A program made the position numbers and the translations under genes. Positions 17,624-30,522 of a stretch of 64,000 bases of DNA are shown here, piece by piece (the first letter of the stretch is position 1; each line of letters begins with the position of its first letter). A model generated the notes under the pieces. The model saw only the letters and a list, made by a program, of their open reading frames with translations, was not told where the DNA came from and did not search any database. Origin of the DNA: Pelotomaculum schinkii (lineage in GTDB: Bacteria > Bacillota > Desulfotomaculia > Desulfotomaculales > Pelotomaculaceae); NCBI RefSeq assembly GCF_004369205.1, contig NZ_QFGA01000001.1, forward strand, positions 1,984,001 through 2,048,000. The letters are read 5' to 3'.

Positions 17624-18529
17624 TTACTCAAGCAGACCGAGCCTATCCAATACTACGGCCAACATCTCTCTAGTGACATTTCCTTGCGGCTCCGTGCCGT
17701 CCATAATGCCTTTTAGCTTTGCCTTATTCCACGAAGCGCCGGCCCAGGGGCTGGCTGAAGCATACTCTAAGCTTTTGATTTCATTTAACATGACATCACT
17801 TGCATGCTGCCAACTCCAGAAGCTGATTCCCGGCATTCCAAGTTCACCTGCGGTTTTTATGAAACGCGTAATTTCCCCAAACTTTATATCCCCATAGCTC
17901 TGGCCAACAGGCGCCATTTGGAGTCCAAATTGACTGTACTGCTGAACGCAATCCTTTAAAGCGTCTTCCGGCGCCATCCTAAAATCGCCCCAATATACCT
18001 GCGGCAATGCCACGTCACAAAAAGCTGAAAATTTCTTATATGGAAATTGAGCATGGTATACCGGGAGGGCAAACGTGCTGTAACCAAGCTTCACATTTTT
18101 CATTATTGATGATGAAGAAATCCCGCCGGATAAAGCAGCTGCTTTTTTCTCACCATTCTGGTTCTCATATTCTATTTCCGCGTCGATAACCAGCCAGTCA
18201 GCTCCACCCTTGACTGCCTTTTCCATGCATGTTATTTCACCGGAAATATTGTTGCCATAACTGTAACCCCACGCGCCGACTATCAATCCGGCATTTTTTG
18301 CAGGACCGGCAATCTTGTCTAATTGATTCCAATAATTTTTGCCGTCCCACGCTTTGACAAGCAACCCTGTTAAGCCCAAGCTTACTGCTTTGTTAATAAT
18401 ATTATTTATTACACCCTTTTCTGCAAGCTCCAATTCCCATATCCACATCTGCTTACCAGCCCATGGCTCCAAATCTACCACTCCATTTCCCAGGATTTTT
18501 ATAGAGCGCAAACTAGTTATTAATACCAT
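17624..18529 (-). CDS. TIM-barrel glycosidase-like protein, phage-lysin style C-terminus
   Basis: About 301 residues from the ATG at 18529; a further upstream reading frame runs into the 5S gene and is rejected. A GTG at 18481 (VVDLEPWAG) is an alternative. The pattern of strands and helices (LGLTGLLVKAWDG, AGLIVGAWGYSYG, GADWLVIDAEIEYE, FCDVALPQVYWG, LGMPGISFWSWQH) fits a TIM barrel, with acidic residues at strand ends as in glycoside hydrolases. The last 20 residues (NVTREMLAVVLDRLGLL) resemble the tail of phage endolysins. Substrate unknown; it may be a prophage leftover between the RHS locus and rrn. Confidence 0.65.
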   Translation of the reverse strand: MVLITSLRSIKILGNGVVDLEPWAGKQMWIWELELAEKGVINNIINKAVSLGLTGLLVKAWDGKNYWNQLDKIAGPAKNAGLIVGAWGYSYGNNISGEITCMEKAVKGGADWLVIDAEIEYENQNGEKKAAALSGGISSSSIMKNVKLGYSTFALPVYHAQFPYKKFSAFCDVALPQVYWGDFRMAPEDALKDCVQQYSQFGLQMAPVGQSYGDIKFGEITRFIKTAGELGMPGISFWSWQHASDVMLNEIKSLEYASASPWAGASWNKAKLKGIMDGTEPQGNVTREMLAVVLDRLGLLE

Positions 18530-18559
18530 ATGGAATAGAATTATCCCTGTGAATGAATC

Positions 18560-18595
18560 CAAAAAAACAAAACCCCACGGTATCAACCGTGAGGT
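18560..18595 (-). terminator. rrn operon terminator
   Basis: CCTCACGGTTGATACCGTGGGG forms a hairpin followed on the minus strand by TTTTGTTTTTTT, 12 bp after the 5S gene. Confidence 0.9.
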
Positions 18596-18606
18596 TTTAA
18601 AATTAT

Positions 18607-18722
18607 TCTGGCGACGACCTACTCTCCCAGGGGCCGACGCCCCAAGTACCATCGGCTCAGGAGGGCTTAACTGCCGTGTTCGGGATGGGAACGGGTGTAC
18701 CCCCTCCGACATTGTCACCAGA
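18607..18722 (-). rRNA. rrf: 5S ribosomal RNA
   Basis: About 116 nt. Minus strand begins CTGGTGACAATGTCGGAGG and ends GTCGTCGCCAGAAT, whose ends pair. It contains the conserved CCCATCCCGAACACGG and GAGAGTAGG segments. Confidence 0.95.
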
Positions 18723-18803
18723 AATATTTATCGTTTTAATCGGGATGTTCTCTCAAAACTGTACAGCATACTTGAACAAGTTGTCGTCTTTCGCCTTTTG
18801 TCT

Positions 18804-18847
18804 TCGTCTTTTACCGACTACTGACTACCGACTACCGACTACTGATT
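18804..18847. repeat. Heptad array in the 23S-5S spacer
   Basis: Consecutive 7-bp units of the type GACTACT/GACTACC run up to the 23S 3' end. The same heptads end the intervening sequences inside 23S. Confidence 0.75.
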
Positions 18848-18977
18848 AGGTCAAGCCCTCGACCTATTAGTACCGGTCAGCTGAACTGGTTACCCAGCTT
18901 ACACACCCGGCCTATCTACCTGGTAGTCTCCCAGGGGTCTTACTAGCTTGTGCTATGGGAAACCTCATCTCGAGGGG

Positions 18978-19010
<33 letters not shown>

Positions 19011-19069
19011 CGGCCAGACATAATTACCCAGCGCTACTCCTGGCGGAATAACTGGTACACCAGTGGTCT

Positions 19070-19100
<31 letters not shown>

Positions 19101-19127
19101 CTCCTCTCAAGTTTCCTGCGCCTGCGA

Positions 19128-19170
<43 letters not shown>

Positions 19171-19175
19171 ACGTA

Positions 19176-19212
<37 letters not shown>

Positions 19213-19216
19213 ACTA

Positions 19217-19271
<55 letters not shown>

Positions 19272-19272
19272 G

Positions 19273-19325
<53 letters not shown>

Positions 19326-19443
19326 GACGGCTCTTCCACTCGATACCGCCGGATCACTAAGCCCGACTTTCGTCCCAGCTCGACCTGTCCGTCTCGCTGT
19401 CAAGCTCCCTTCTGCCTTTACACTCTGTGCGCGCGATTTCCAA

Positions 19444-19482
<39 letters not shown>

Positions 19483-19483
19483 G

Positions 19484-19517
<34 letters not shown>

Positions 19518-19730
19518 TACTGTCCACGTCCCGGTTTCACGGGACTGTGTTAGAACTTCAATACTCAAAGGGTGGTATCCCAACGTTGGCTCCGCCAATA
19601 CTAGCGTACTGACTTCCCCGCCTCCCACCTATCCTGTACATCCAATACCAAAACCCAATGTCAGGTTGCAGTAAAGCTCCACGGGGTCTTTCTGTCCTGT
19701 CGCAGGTAGCCGGCATCTTCACCGGCATTA

Positions 19731-19765
<35 letters not shown>

Positions 19766-19767
19766 AA

Positions 19768-19852
<85 letters not shown>

Positions 19853-20577
19853 TGGGGCTTCGGTTCAAAGCTTCGACTTTAAGTCTGACCTCTCCCCTTA
19901 ACCTTCCAGCACCGGGCAGGCGTCAGCCCCTATACTTCATCTCGCGATTTTGCAGGGACCTGTGTTTTTGGTAAACAGTCGCTTGGGCCTTTTCTCTGCG
20001 ACCCCCTCACGCTCCAAACGTTTGTTCTTCACGCTAACGGGGTACCCCTTCTCCCGAAGTTACGGGGTCATTTTGCCGAGTTCCTTAACGAGGGTTTTCT
20101 CGCGCGCCTTAGGATTCTCACCCCACCTACCTGTGTCGGTTTGCGGTACGGGCACTTAAATGCCTCGTTAGAGGTTTTTCTTGACAGTTTGGGCGCCGGC
20201 TGCTTCGCTACTAAATTTCGCTCCCCATCAGTTCTCGGGCTTTTTTAAGAGACGGTTTTTCCTGTCTCTTACCCTACCTCCTTGGACGCACTTTTCCAAT
20301 CGTGCGCTCAGCTTACCCTCCTGTGTCACCCCATCCTTCAAACGGCATTAAGTGGCATCGGATTCTCAACCGATTTTCCATCGCCTACGCTATTTAGCCT
20401 CGGCTTAGGCCCCGGCTTACTCTGGGCGGACGAGCCTTCCCCAGAAAACCTTAGGCTTTCGGCGGGCAGGATTCTCACCTGCCTTTTCGTTTACTTATAC
20501 CGGCATTCTCACTTCTCACCCGTCCACAGCTCCTTTCGGTACTGCTTCAACCAGATGAGAACGCTCCCCTACCATTT

Positions 20578-21006
20578 CGGTAGTCAGTAGTCGGTTGTCA
20601 GTTGTCGGTTTTGCTTCTAGTCCATGCTTCTCTGAGCCGGTAGATTTGTTTCCCAACTACCTCATATTCTTGGCTCAACTCCGAGTAGGTTTTGTTGTCT
20701 ATATATCCCAAGTCTTTTACCAACTCAACCAATACTCTCGTTTCATTGCATGAACCTAATGCAGTCCTTAGAAAGTGCATGAATTCCTTGTCAGATTTTA
20801 CTCTACCATATCCTTCTGCAATGTTTAGTGCTATTGATACGGCAGAACGCCTTATCTGACTTCCTATTTCACGCCTTTCCTGTGTCGGAAATTCCTGGGT
20901 TAACTTGTGTACTTTTAAAGCCAGTTGATATGACTTGTTGTATACTTCAAGCTTTCTATATCCCATTTTTTCCTCCAACTACTGACTACTCACTACTGAC
21001 TACCGA
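20578..21006 (-). mobile_element. 23S rRNA intervening sequence 1 (helix 45), ORF-bearing, heptad termini
   Basis: About 429 bp interrupting helix 45. One end carries the plus-strand heptads GGTAGTC, AGTAGTC, GGTTGTC, AGTTGTC. The other carries the complementary set AACTACT, GACTACT, CACTACT, GACTACC. The ends therefore pair into a long stem extending the rRNA helix. The interior is almost filled by the four-helix-bundle gene. Confidence 0.88.
20598..20966 (-). CDS. Four-helix-bundle protein encoded in a 23S rRNA intervening sequence (S23/IVS family)
   Basis: 122 residues from the ATG at 20966, placed five bases after GGAGG. The protein (MGYRKLEVYNKSYQLALKVH; then IGSQIRRSAVSIALNIAEGY; then FLRTALGSCNETRVLVEL) is a clear member of the 23S-IVS four-helix-bundle family, related to the Avd accessory protein of diversity-generating retroelements. 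Basic surface residues suggest nucleic-acid binding; the role is unknown. It is co-oriented with, and lies inside, the 23S gene, so it would be made from excised IVS RNA or the precursor. The frame and ribosome binding site are intact, which implies selection. Confidence 0.93.
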   Translation of the reverse strand: MGYRKLEVYNKSYQLALKVHKLTQEFPTQERREIGSQIRRSAVSIALNIAEGYGRVKSDKEFMHFLRTALGSCNETRVLVELVKDLGYIDNKTYSELSQEYEVVGKQIYRLREAWTRSKTDN

Positions 21007-21626
21007 AATCCGCGGCTTCGGTGACAGGCTTAGCCCCGTTACATTTTCGGCGCAGAGCCACTTGACCAGTGAGCTATTACGCACTCTTTAAATGGTGGCT
21101 GCTTCTAAGCCAACATCCTGGTTGTCCGGGCAACTCCACATCCTTTTCCACTTAGCCTGTCTTTGGGACCTTAGCCGGCGGTCTGGGCTGTTTCCCTCTT
21201 GACTACGAACCTTAGCACCCGCAGTCTGACTCCTAGGGTCAAAATATCCGGCATTCGGAGTTTGATTGGGTTCGGTAATCGGTGAAGACCCCTAGCCCAG
21301 TCAGTGCTCTACCTCCGGTATTCATCCCTAAGGCTAGCCCTAAAGCTATTTCGGGGAGAACCAGCTATTTCCGGGTTCGATTGGCATTTCACCCCTACCC
21401 ACACCTCATCCGCCGCCTTTTCAACGACGGTCGGTTCGAGCCTCCACTTTATTTTACTAAAGCTTCACTCTGGACATGGGTAGATCACCCGGTTTCGGGT
21501 CTACTCCAACGGACTTCCTTCGCCCTATTAAGACTTGCTTTCGCTGCGGCTCCGCGTCTCTTTCGCTTAACCTTGCCCGCTGGACGTAACTCGCCGGTCC
21601 GTTCTACAAAAAGTACGCCATCACAC

Positions 21627-21734
21627 TTCGGTAGTCAGTAGTCGGTAGTCTGTTGTCGGATTGCTTGTTGGAATTCGCCTTTAGGCGAATTCCTTCCTAA
21701 TCTGACTACTGACTACTCACTACCGACTACCGAA
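21627..21734 (-). mobile_element. 23S rRNA intervening sequence 2 (helix 25), ORF-less palindromic element
   Basis: 108 bp in helix 25. Heptad arrays at the ends (GGTAGTC AGTAGTC on one side, CACTACC GACTACC on the other) are inverse complements. The centre is a perfect hairpin, GAATTCGCC-TTTA-GGCGAATTC. It has the same layout as the rrn spacer elements at 22616, 22830 and 22966. Confidence 0.88.
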
Positions 21735-21796
21735 TAGTGCTCTGACTGTTTGTAAGCATACGGTTTCAGGTGCTGTTTCACTCCCCTCCCGGGGTG

Positions 21797-21836
<40 letters not shown>

Positions 21837-22399
21837 GCACCGGGTATTTAGCCTTGGGAGGTGGTCCTCCCGGATTCCCACAGGGTTCCCCGTGTCCCGT
21901 GGTACTTGGGATACTCTCGTAGTACCTCGACTTTTCGCCTACAGGGGTTTTACCTCCTATGCCGGGCCTTTCCAGGCCGCTTCGGCTAAATCTACTACAC
22001 TATCTGATGAGAGTCCCGCAACCCCAGTCGTGCATGCACTACTGGTTTAGGCTCGCCCCGCTTCGCTCGCCGCTACTAGGGGGTTCGATCTTTCTTTCTT
22101 TTCCTCCGGCTACTAAGATGTTTCAGTTCGCCGGGTGCCCTCCGTTAACCTATGGATTCAGCTAACGGTGACGGGGGTTTGCCCCCGCCGGGTTGCCCCA
22201 TTCGGATATCTACGGATCTATGCCTGTTTGCGGCTCCCCGTAGCTTTTCGCAGCTTGCCACGTCCTTCTTCGGCCCTGTGCGCCTAGGCATCCACCGTAT
22301 GCCCTTTGCAGCTTGACCTAATTTCGCGCGCTACTTAGAACATCTTCTATGCTCTAGTTACTCTTGTTCTCCTATGCTGTGCAGTTTTCAAAGAACGAT

Positions 22400-22536
22400 T
22401 GGGTGGTTGGTGGTTAGTGGTTTGTCGTTGGACTCCTTCTAACTACCTACCTTCCCTATTGAGAGAATTTAATATTAATGGCTTCGGCTTCGGTTGGCCT
22501 ACCCAACCGCTAACCACCCGCCACTAACTACTAAAT
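22400..22536. repeat. Heptad element (GGTGGTT variant) between 23S and tRNA-Ala
   Basis: The left end has 7-bp units GGTGGTT, AGTGGTT, TGTCGTT. The right end has the complementary style TAACCAC, CCGCCAC, TAACTAC. The heptad words differ from those in the neighbouring elements but the spacing is the same. Confidence 0.65.
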
Positions 22537-22612
22537 TGGTGGAGATGAGCGGATTCGAACCGCTGACCCCCTGCTTGCAAGGCAGGTGCTCTCCCAGCTG
22601 AGCTACACCCCC
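22537..22612 (-). tRNA. tRNA-Ala (TGC)
   Basis: 76 nt with encoded CCA. GGGGGTGTAGCTCAGCTGGG at the 5' end, anticodon loop CTTGCAAG (TGC), T-arm GGTTCGAATCC. It lies in the 16S-23S spacer next to tRNA-Ile. Confidence 0.97.
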
Positions 22613-22615
22613 AAT

Positions 22616-22726
22616 GTCGGTAGTCTGTTGTCTGTTGTCGGTAGTCGGTTTATTCGTTGGAATTTGCCGCAGGCAAATTCCTTCTTAAAATCTAACTACT
22701 GACTACCTACTACCCACTACTGAAAT
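22616..22726. repeat. Palindromic heptad element filling the tRNA-Ile/tRNA-Ala spacer
   Basis: Heptads (TGTTGTC, GGTAGTC) at one end and CTACTGA/CTACCTA-type complements at the other flank a central hairpin GGAATTTGCC-GCA-GGCAAATTCC. It occupies the whole spacer between the two tRNAs. Confidence 0.82.
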
Positions 22727-22803
<77 letters not shown>

Positions 22804-22829
22804 ACGGTCTCTCAAAACTAAACAGTGCA

Positions 22830-22938
22830 TTCGGTAGTCTGTTGTCTGTTGTCGGTTGTCGGATTGTCCGTTGGAATTTGCCGCAGGCAAATTCCTTCTC
22901 ATCTCCCACTACTGACTACTCACTACGAACTACTGAAT
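22830..22938. repeat. Palindromic heptad element, 16S-23S spacer, copy 2
   Basis: Same layout and the same central hairpin (GGAATTTGCC/GGCAAATTCC) as the element at 22616, with heptads GGTAGTC TGTTGTC on one side and CACTACT GACTACT on the other. Confidence 0.82.
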
Positions 22939-22965
22939 TGATGGATGGTCGACCTGGAGTATTAT

Positions 22966-23068
22966 TCAGTTGTAGGTTGTCTGTTATCAGTTGTCGGATT
23001 ATTCGTCGGAATTTGCTTTCGCAAATTCTTAAAATCTAACTACTGACTACTCACTACCCGCTACTGAT
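22966..23068. repeat. Palindromic heptad element, 16S-23S spacer, copy 3
   Basis: A more diverged copy. Heptads include GGTTGTC and AGTTGTC, the central hairpin is GAATTTGC-TTTC-GCAAATTC, and the closing heptads are AACTACT, GACTACT, CACTACC. It ends 14 bp before the 16S 3' end. Confidence 0.8.
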
Positions 23069-23070
23069 AT

Positions 23071-24617
<1,547 letters not shown>

Positions 24618-24649
24618 ATATCTGAAAAATTTGATCTCGCTCGTTAATT

Positions 24650-24910
24650 TAGTCGTGTGTCGTGAGTCGTGGAACGTGGGATTCAGGCATTCCTTCCGGG
24701 TCCCTTTCTCACGTTTCATTTCTCACTCTACACGTCGTTGTTTTGGAATACTGCTCGTTAGTTTTCACTTGACGAGAGTCATGTGTTTGAGTCATGGTTT
24801 GTAGTTCGCTTGTCGTGTGAACTCCCGGCTTCCTCTTGGGTCCTGGACCCTTGAGTCTGTCATTCATTCCCACGTCTCACGTCTCACATCCCACGTCTCA
24901 TTTCCATCCA
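24650..24910. repeat. Heptad arrays in the rrn leader
   Basis: Units GTCGTGT, GTCGTGA, GTCGTGG near 24652 are matched at 24869-24905 by complementary units CCCACGT, CTCACGT, CTCACAT. The block lies in the transcribed leader between the rrn promoter and 16S. Confidence 0.7.
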
Positions 24911-24963
24911 TGCACTGTTTAGTTTTCAAAGACCGTGTCGCCCTTTAGCGCGACGCAAGTGTT

Positions 24964-24993
24964 ATCCTATCATTTCTGCCGGCCCCGTGTCAA
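24964..24993 (-). promoter_or_regulatory. rrn operon promoter
   Basis: -35 TTGACA (24993-24988), 18-bp spacer, -10 TAGGAT (24969-24964), about 350 bp upstream of 16S. The leader then carries TCTTTGAAAACTAAACAGTG, typical of rrn leaders. Confidence 0.75.
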
Positions 24994-25120
24994 CTGGTAT
25001 TTTCTGGCCGGGTTCGTACCCTTGTGTCTTAAAAACGACGGATATTTGCTGTCCCGGATTCTAATATTATCATGTTTATGTGTCTTTTGTCAAGTTGATT
25101 GAGCTTAAATTGTAGCCGCA

Positions 25121-25157
25121 AATAAAACATTCCCGGAAGCAAGTACGTCCGGGAATG
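25121..25157 (-). terminator. Intrinsic terminator after lysS
   Basis: CATTCCCGGA...TCCGGGAATG hairpin followed by TTTTATTT on the minus strand, 17 bp after the lysS stop codon. Confidence 0.9.
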
Positions 25158-25173
25158 ATACAAAAATTTTCAA

Positions 25174-27188
<2,015 letters not shown>

Positions 27189-27539
27189 AAACATTATCTC
27201 CTTATTCATGTATTAAGGCATGATAAAACAAATATATGTTTAAACCCTTTATTTATGCGATACCATACAAAAAGGCCTATACTACACTCAAAGCACTGCA
27301 AAAGAAAATATCCTGCAGTGCTTGCTATGTACCGGGACAAATACCCACTACCCCAATCCCCGTGGCCCAAGTGTGTCCGGGTTCTGTGTTAATTTTGTCC
27401 GACCTATTCCGGCATCGATATAAAAATAAAAACAATGAAAAACCATTGCTAGAAAAAACAGTTTATATTGGGGACCCCCCTGGAGCCTTTTCCTAAACAT
27501 TATAAAAAGACAGACCTGCTTTGTCAAGGCCATCTCGCT
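27189..27539. other. Intergenic region upstream of greA with an inverted repeat
   Basis: No gene is seen. A 10-bp inverted repeat, AAGCACTGCA / TGCAGTGCTT (27291-27323), has no T run beside it, so it is not a clear terminator. Nearby, the phrases CGGGACAAATAC and GTGTCCGGGTTCTGTG look like remains of a repeat or insertion element. No promoter could be assigned with confidence. Confidence 0.4.
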
Positions 27540-28598
27540 CTATATGAATTTATTTTGCCCGGCACGCTGTTTAATTTGTTCTATTTCCTGGTTGGTCATG
27601 GCCCGGCCAAAGCTGCGAAAGCCGCCCAGTTTAAACCCGTGTTTCCTGGCTAAGACATCAATTTCTTCAACCTGCTCGATCGTAAGTTCACGGCCCAGGG
27701 TATAGCTCTCATAACGCTTTTCAAGAGACAAAATCATGGTCTCGGCCATACAGGCGTAGGCCGTGCGGGGTGGAAAACCAAAGTTGAGGTTGAACTCCAC
27801 ATCTCCGGGAATCTCAACTACACCACCCTCTATGACCAGGACATCATCCCTGAGTTCGGCCACCCGCGCCGAGACATCACGCGGTCTGGCCACGTCGCAG
27901 ACCACCGCTCCGGGCTTGAGGTCCTCCGGCTCGATTACCGTGTCAATAGAGCTGGTTACCGTAATGATAACATCGGCGGAGCGGAGAGCTTTCCCGGTAT
28001 CCGAGGTCACCTTCACCGCCAGGCCCGTGTCGTAAAGGATTTTACCGGCCAGTTCCTCCAGCTTGCGCTCATTCCTGGCCACCAGGGTCATGCTTTTGGC
28101 ATCCCTGGCCAGGATCAGGGCGCAAATCCGGCCGATAGCGCCGGTGGCCCCCAGAATTACCACGTTAGAGCTTTTTAAATCATGGCCCATGGCTTGAGCC
28201 GCCGACCTGGTGGACTCAATGGCCGTAGCTACGGTGTAGCTGTTCCCGGTAGTAACCGGTATCTTCAGCTCTTTGGCCACTGTCACGCCGGCGTCTCCCA
28301 CCACCTTGGTGAAAGCGCCCAGACCCAGGATCTTGGCGCCCAGTTTTTCCGCTACGCGCCCCCCCTGGATAATCTTTTTTAACACATATGCCTGGGGAAG
28401 TCTCATCATCAGGTCTGCTGTGAGGGGACAGGCGATGAACCAGCCTTCCGTTTCAGCCAAAGAAGAGCGTACACCTGTGATATGGGCTACATTCATCGAC
28501 GGGAGCATGGCAAATGCCCGTTCAATAACCCGGTCGGGAACAAACCTGGCAAATTTAAATTTTCTGCTGACATCTCCCGCGTGCATAGGGTGAATCAT
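27540..28598 (-). CDS. COG5322-type NAD(P)-dependent dehydrogenase (acyl-ACP-reductase-like)
   Basis: 352 residues. The N-terminal half (FKFARFVPDRVIERAFAMLP, then GWFIACPLTADLMMRLP) and the Rossmann motif VVILGATGAIGRICALILA at about 145-163 match the COG5322 group. That group includes cyanobacterial long-chain acyl-ACP reductase and is often misnamed shikimate dehydrogenase. It makes a fatty aldehyde in cyanobacteria; the substrate in clostridia is not known to me. It starts 30 bp after a regulator gene on the same strand. Confidence 0.72.
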   Translation of the reverse strand: MIHPMHAGDVSRKFKFARFVPDRVIERAFAMLPSMNVAHITGVRSSLAETEGWFIACPLTADLMMRLPQAYVLKKIIQGGRVAEKLGAKILGLGAFTKVVGDAGVTVAKELKIPVTTGNSYTVATAIESTRSAAQAMGHDLKSSNVVILGATGAIGRICALILARDAKSMTLVARNERKLEELAGKILYDTGLAVKVTSDTGKALRSADVIITVTSSIDTVIEPEDLKPGAVVCDVARPRDVSARVAELRDDVLVIEGGVVEIPGDVEFNLNFGFPPRTAYACMAETMILSLEKRYESYTLGRELTIEQVEEIDVLARKHGFKLGGFRSFGRAMTNQEIEQIKQRAGQNKFI

Positions 28599-28628
28599 AA
28601 AAGCGAAGTTCTGCAGGTGGGTCCCCTC

Positions 28629-29153
28629 CTATCCTTTAATTGCCCGAACCAGTTCAATTATTTTTTCTGTTTCAACATACTTATCTTCCTGGATGGGCGA
28701 CTCGCCAATCTCAAAGCCCACCACTTCCTTGTCCAGTACCGCTTCGATAATCTTGATCCTTTTGTTGGAGCCGATCATCACAACCTGGTCAAAGGAATGG
28801 AGCATAGCTATTGTTTCCATGATTGAGTCAAAAAGGGTTAACCCGCTCTTATCTCTTAGATACTCCCAGCGCTCCTTTTCCGACATGAGAAAGATAAGAT
28901 CTACACCTTCCCCTTCCAGCGCCTCACGGACTTCCTCTTTGTTTAAAATTGGAAAGCCAACCACGGCCAGGCTGCGGCCCTTCCTGATTTCGCCCAGACT
29001 CTCAAGACGGGATACAAGGGTCCGGTCCACCCCCAGGCGGGTTGCCACCTCAGTCTGTGATAGACCCTTTGCCCTCATGATGAGGATTTCACTCACAGCC
29101 TGGTCAATCTTGCGCCGGCTGAGTATTTTCTCTCCCAAACGGATTAAATCCAA
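28629..29153 (-). CDS. Helix-turn-helix regulator, upstream of the COG5322 dehydrogenase
   Basis: 174 residues. The N-terminal HTH is ILIMRAKGLSQTEVATRLGVDRTLVSRLESLG (about 24-54, key residues Q33-T34-E35 and R44-S48). The C-terminal ~110 residues form an alpha/beta domain (SLAVVGFPILNKEEV, DLIFLMSEKERWEYL, DQVVMIGSNKRIKII) that could bind a small molecule. Transcribed with the dehydrogenase, so it is probably its local regulator; no family name was recognised. Confidence 0.7.
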   Translation of the reverse strand: MDLIRLGEKILSRRKIDQAVSEILIMRAKGLSQTEVATRLGVDRTLVSRLESLGEIRKGRSLAVVGFPILNKEEVREALEGEGVDLIFLMSEKERWEYLRDKSGLTLFDSIMETIAMLHSFDQVVMIGSNKRIKIIEAVLDKEVVGFEIGESPIQEDKYVETEKIIELVRAIKG

Positions 29154-29164
29154 AGCTTATCACC

Positions 29165-29345
29165 TATTTCGGTCGTCAGTCGTCCGATGTCGGACGTCGG
29201 TATATGCTGCATTTCTCTTGGGTAAGAGGATTTGTCAGGCATACTTTGCTTTAGGGGTATTCCACATACCGCTATCGCGTCACCAGCAGGGCATAAGTAC
29301 CTAGTAATGTAGGTGCGATTTCAATCGCACTTGCATGGCGCAACA
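29165..29345. repeat. Heptad array and partial R1 element upstream of the regulator gene
   Basis: 29168-29205 carries heptads GGTCGTC AGTCGTC and GGACGTC, then TATATGCTGCATTTC. 29268-29340 carries CCGCTATCGCG and GTAGGTGCGATTTCAATCGC, both R1 signatures. The rest of the 400-bp gap to 29491 shows nothing recognisable. Confidence 0.6.
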
Positions 29346-29490
29346 GAGGCTTGTTTATACGTACTATTATGGGGTCATGTGCGTAGTATTGCTCCGTACG
29401 TGGGAGCATATTTAAGGTTAGGACTAATAATAATATATTCGTCCCGGGTATATTCATGTGCACAAAATTGTGTACATACTAGATTTTAAC

Positions 29491-29518
29491 AGAAAAATAA
29501 GCCCTCTCGCAAGGGCTG
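29491..29518 (-). terminator. Intrinsic terminator after dusB
   Basis: AGCCCT-TGCGAG-AGGGCT hairpin followed by TATTTTTC on the minus strand, about 36 bp after the dusB stop codon. Confidence 0.8.
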
Positions 29519-29553
29519 ACGAAAATTTTATCTCTTATTTTGAAAATAATTCT

Positions 29554-30522
29554 TTAATTATCGACATTTTCCTCGAACAAGCCAAGAATACTGCTGATTT
29601 CCTCCCGGGACCCGGCCTTATTTATCAAATCTCTCAACCTGGCTGAACCGCGCATTCCTCGTGTATACCAGGCAGCGTGCTTGCGCATCTCCCAGACCGC
29701 CACCCTCTCCCCCTTGGACTGGACGAGAAGGTCCAAGTGCCTCTGCGCCATGGCGACCTTCTCTTCAGGTTTTGGCTCGGGCAGCAGCTCGCCGTATTTT
29801 AAAAAGTGCACAGTGCGCGAGAACATCCAGGGATTGCCGAGGGCGGCCCGGCCGATCATAACCGCGTCGCACCCTGTCTCTTCCATCATGGCCAGGGCAT
29901 CTAGCGGGGACCAAATGTCCCCGTTGCCGATAACCGGGACCTTGACTGCCTTTTTAACCGCGGCAATTGCTCCCCAGTCGGCCTTTCCGCTGTAGAACTG
30001 GGAACGGGTCCGCCCGTGTACGGTTACTGCCGCGGCCCCCGCGTCAACCACCGCCCGCGCCAGTTCCACCGCGTTAACGGACTTTTCGTCCCAGCCCTTG
30101 CGCATTTTAACGGTAACAGGGACTTGCACTCTATCTACCACCGACTTGACAATTTTCGCAGCCTTTTCTACGTCCTTCATCAGGGCGGAGCCTTCTCCGT
30201 TCCGGACGATTTTGGGTGTCGGGCAACCCATGTTGATATCTATCAAAGAGGCCCCGCAACTCTCAACGATTTCCGCGGCGCCGGCCATATAGGCGGGCTC
30301 GGAGCCGAATATCTGAATGCTTACCGGCCTGGACTCCCCGTCAATATTAAGGATGGCGCCGGTTTTAACGTTTCCATACAAAAGCGCCTGGTCACTCACC
30401 ATTTCGGTGCAGACCAGGCCGCAACCAGCCTCTTTAGCTAAGGTGCGATAAGCTTTGTCGGTAATACCTGCCATTGGCGCCGATATAACCGGGTTCTCCA
30501 GTTGAACGGAACCGATTTTCAC
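29554..30522 (-). CDS. dusB: tRNA-dihydrouridine synthase (DusB type)
   Basis: FMN enzyme that reduces uridines in tRNA D-loops. 322 residues. The TIM barrel begins with [20 protein letters not shown] and contains the signature [20 protein letters not shown] (about 98-117) with the catalytic Cys, [14 protein letters not shown], and [20 protein letters not shown]. It overlaps coaX by 4 bp, so the two are co-translated; this pairing recurs in clostridia. Confidence 0.95.
   Translation of the reverse strand: MKIGSVQLENPVISAPMAGITDKAYRTLAKEAGCGLVCTEMVSDQALLYGNVKTGAILNIDGESRPVSIQIFGSEPAYMAGAAEIVESCGASLIDINMGCPTPKIVRNGEGSALMKDVEKAAKIVKSVVDRVQVPVTVKMRKGWDEKSVNAVELARAVVDAGAAAVTVHGRTRSQFYSGKADWGAIAAVKKAVKVPVIGNGDIWSPLDALAMMEETGCDAVMIGRAALGNPWMFSRTVHFLKYGELLPEPKPEEKVAMAQRHLDLLVQSKGERVAVWEMRKHAAWYTRGMRGSARLRDLINKAGSREEISSILGLFEENVDN

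Noticed and set aside
18530-18718. N-terminal extension of the TIM-barrel gene to 18718
   Set aside because: It would be translated from the rrn terminator and 5S rRNA; a start at 18529 or 18481 is more reasonable.
27540-28598. Calling this gene a shikimate dehydrogenase
   Set aside because: It shares only the Rossmann half; the N-terminal half and length match COG5322 proteins instead.
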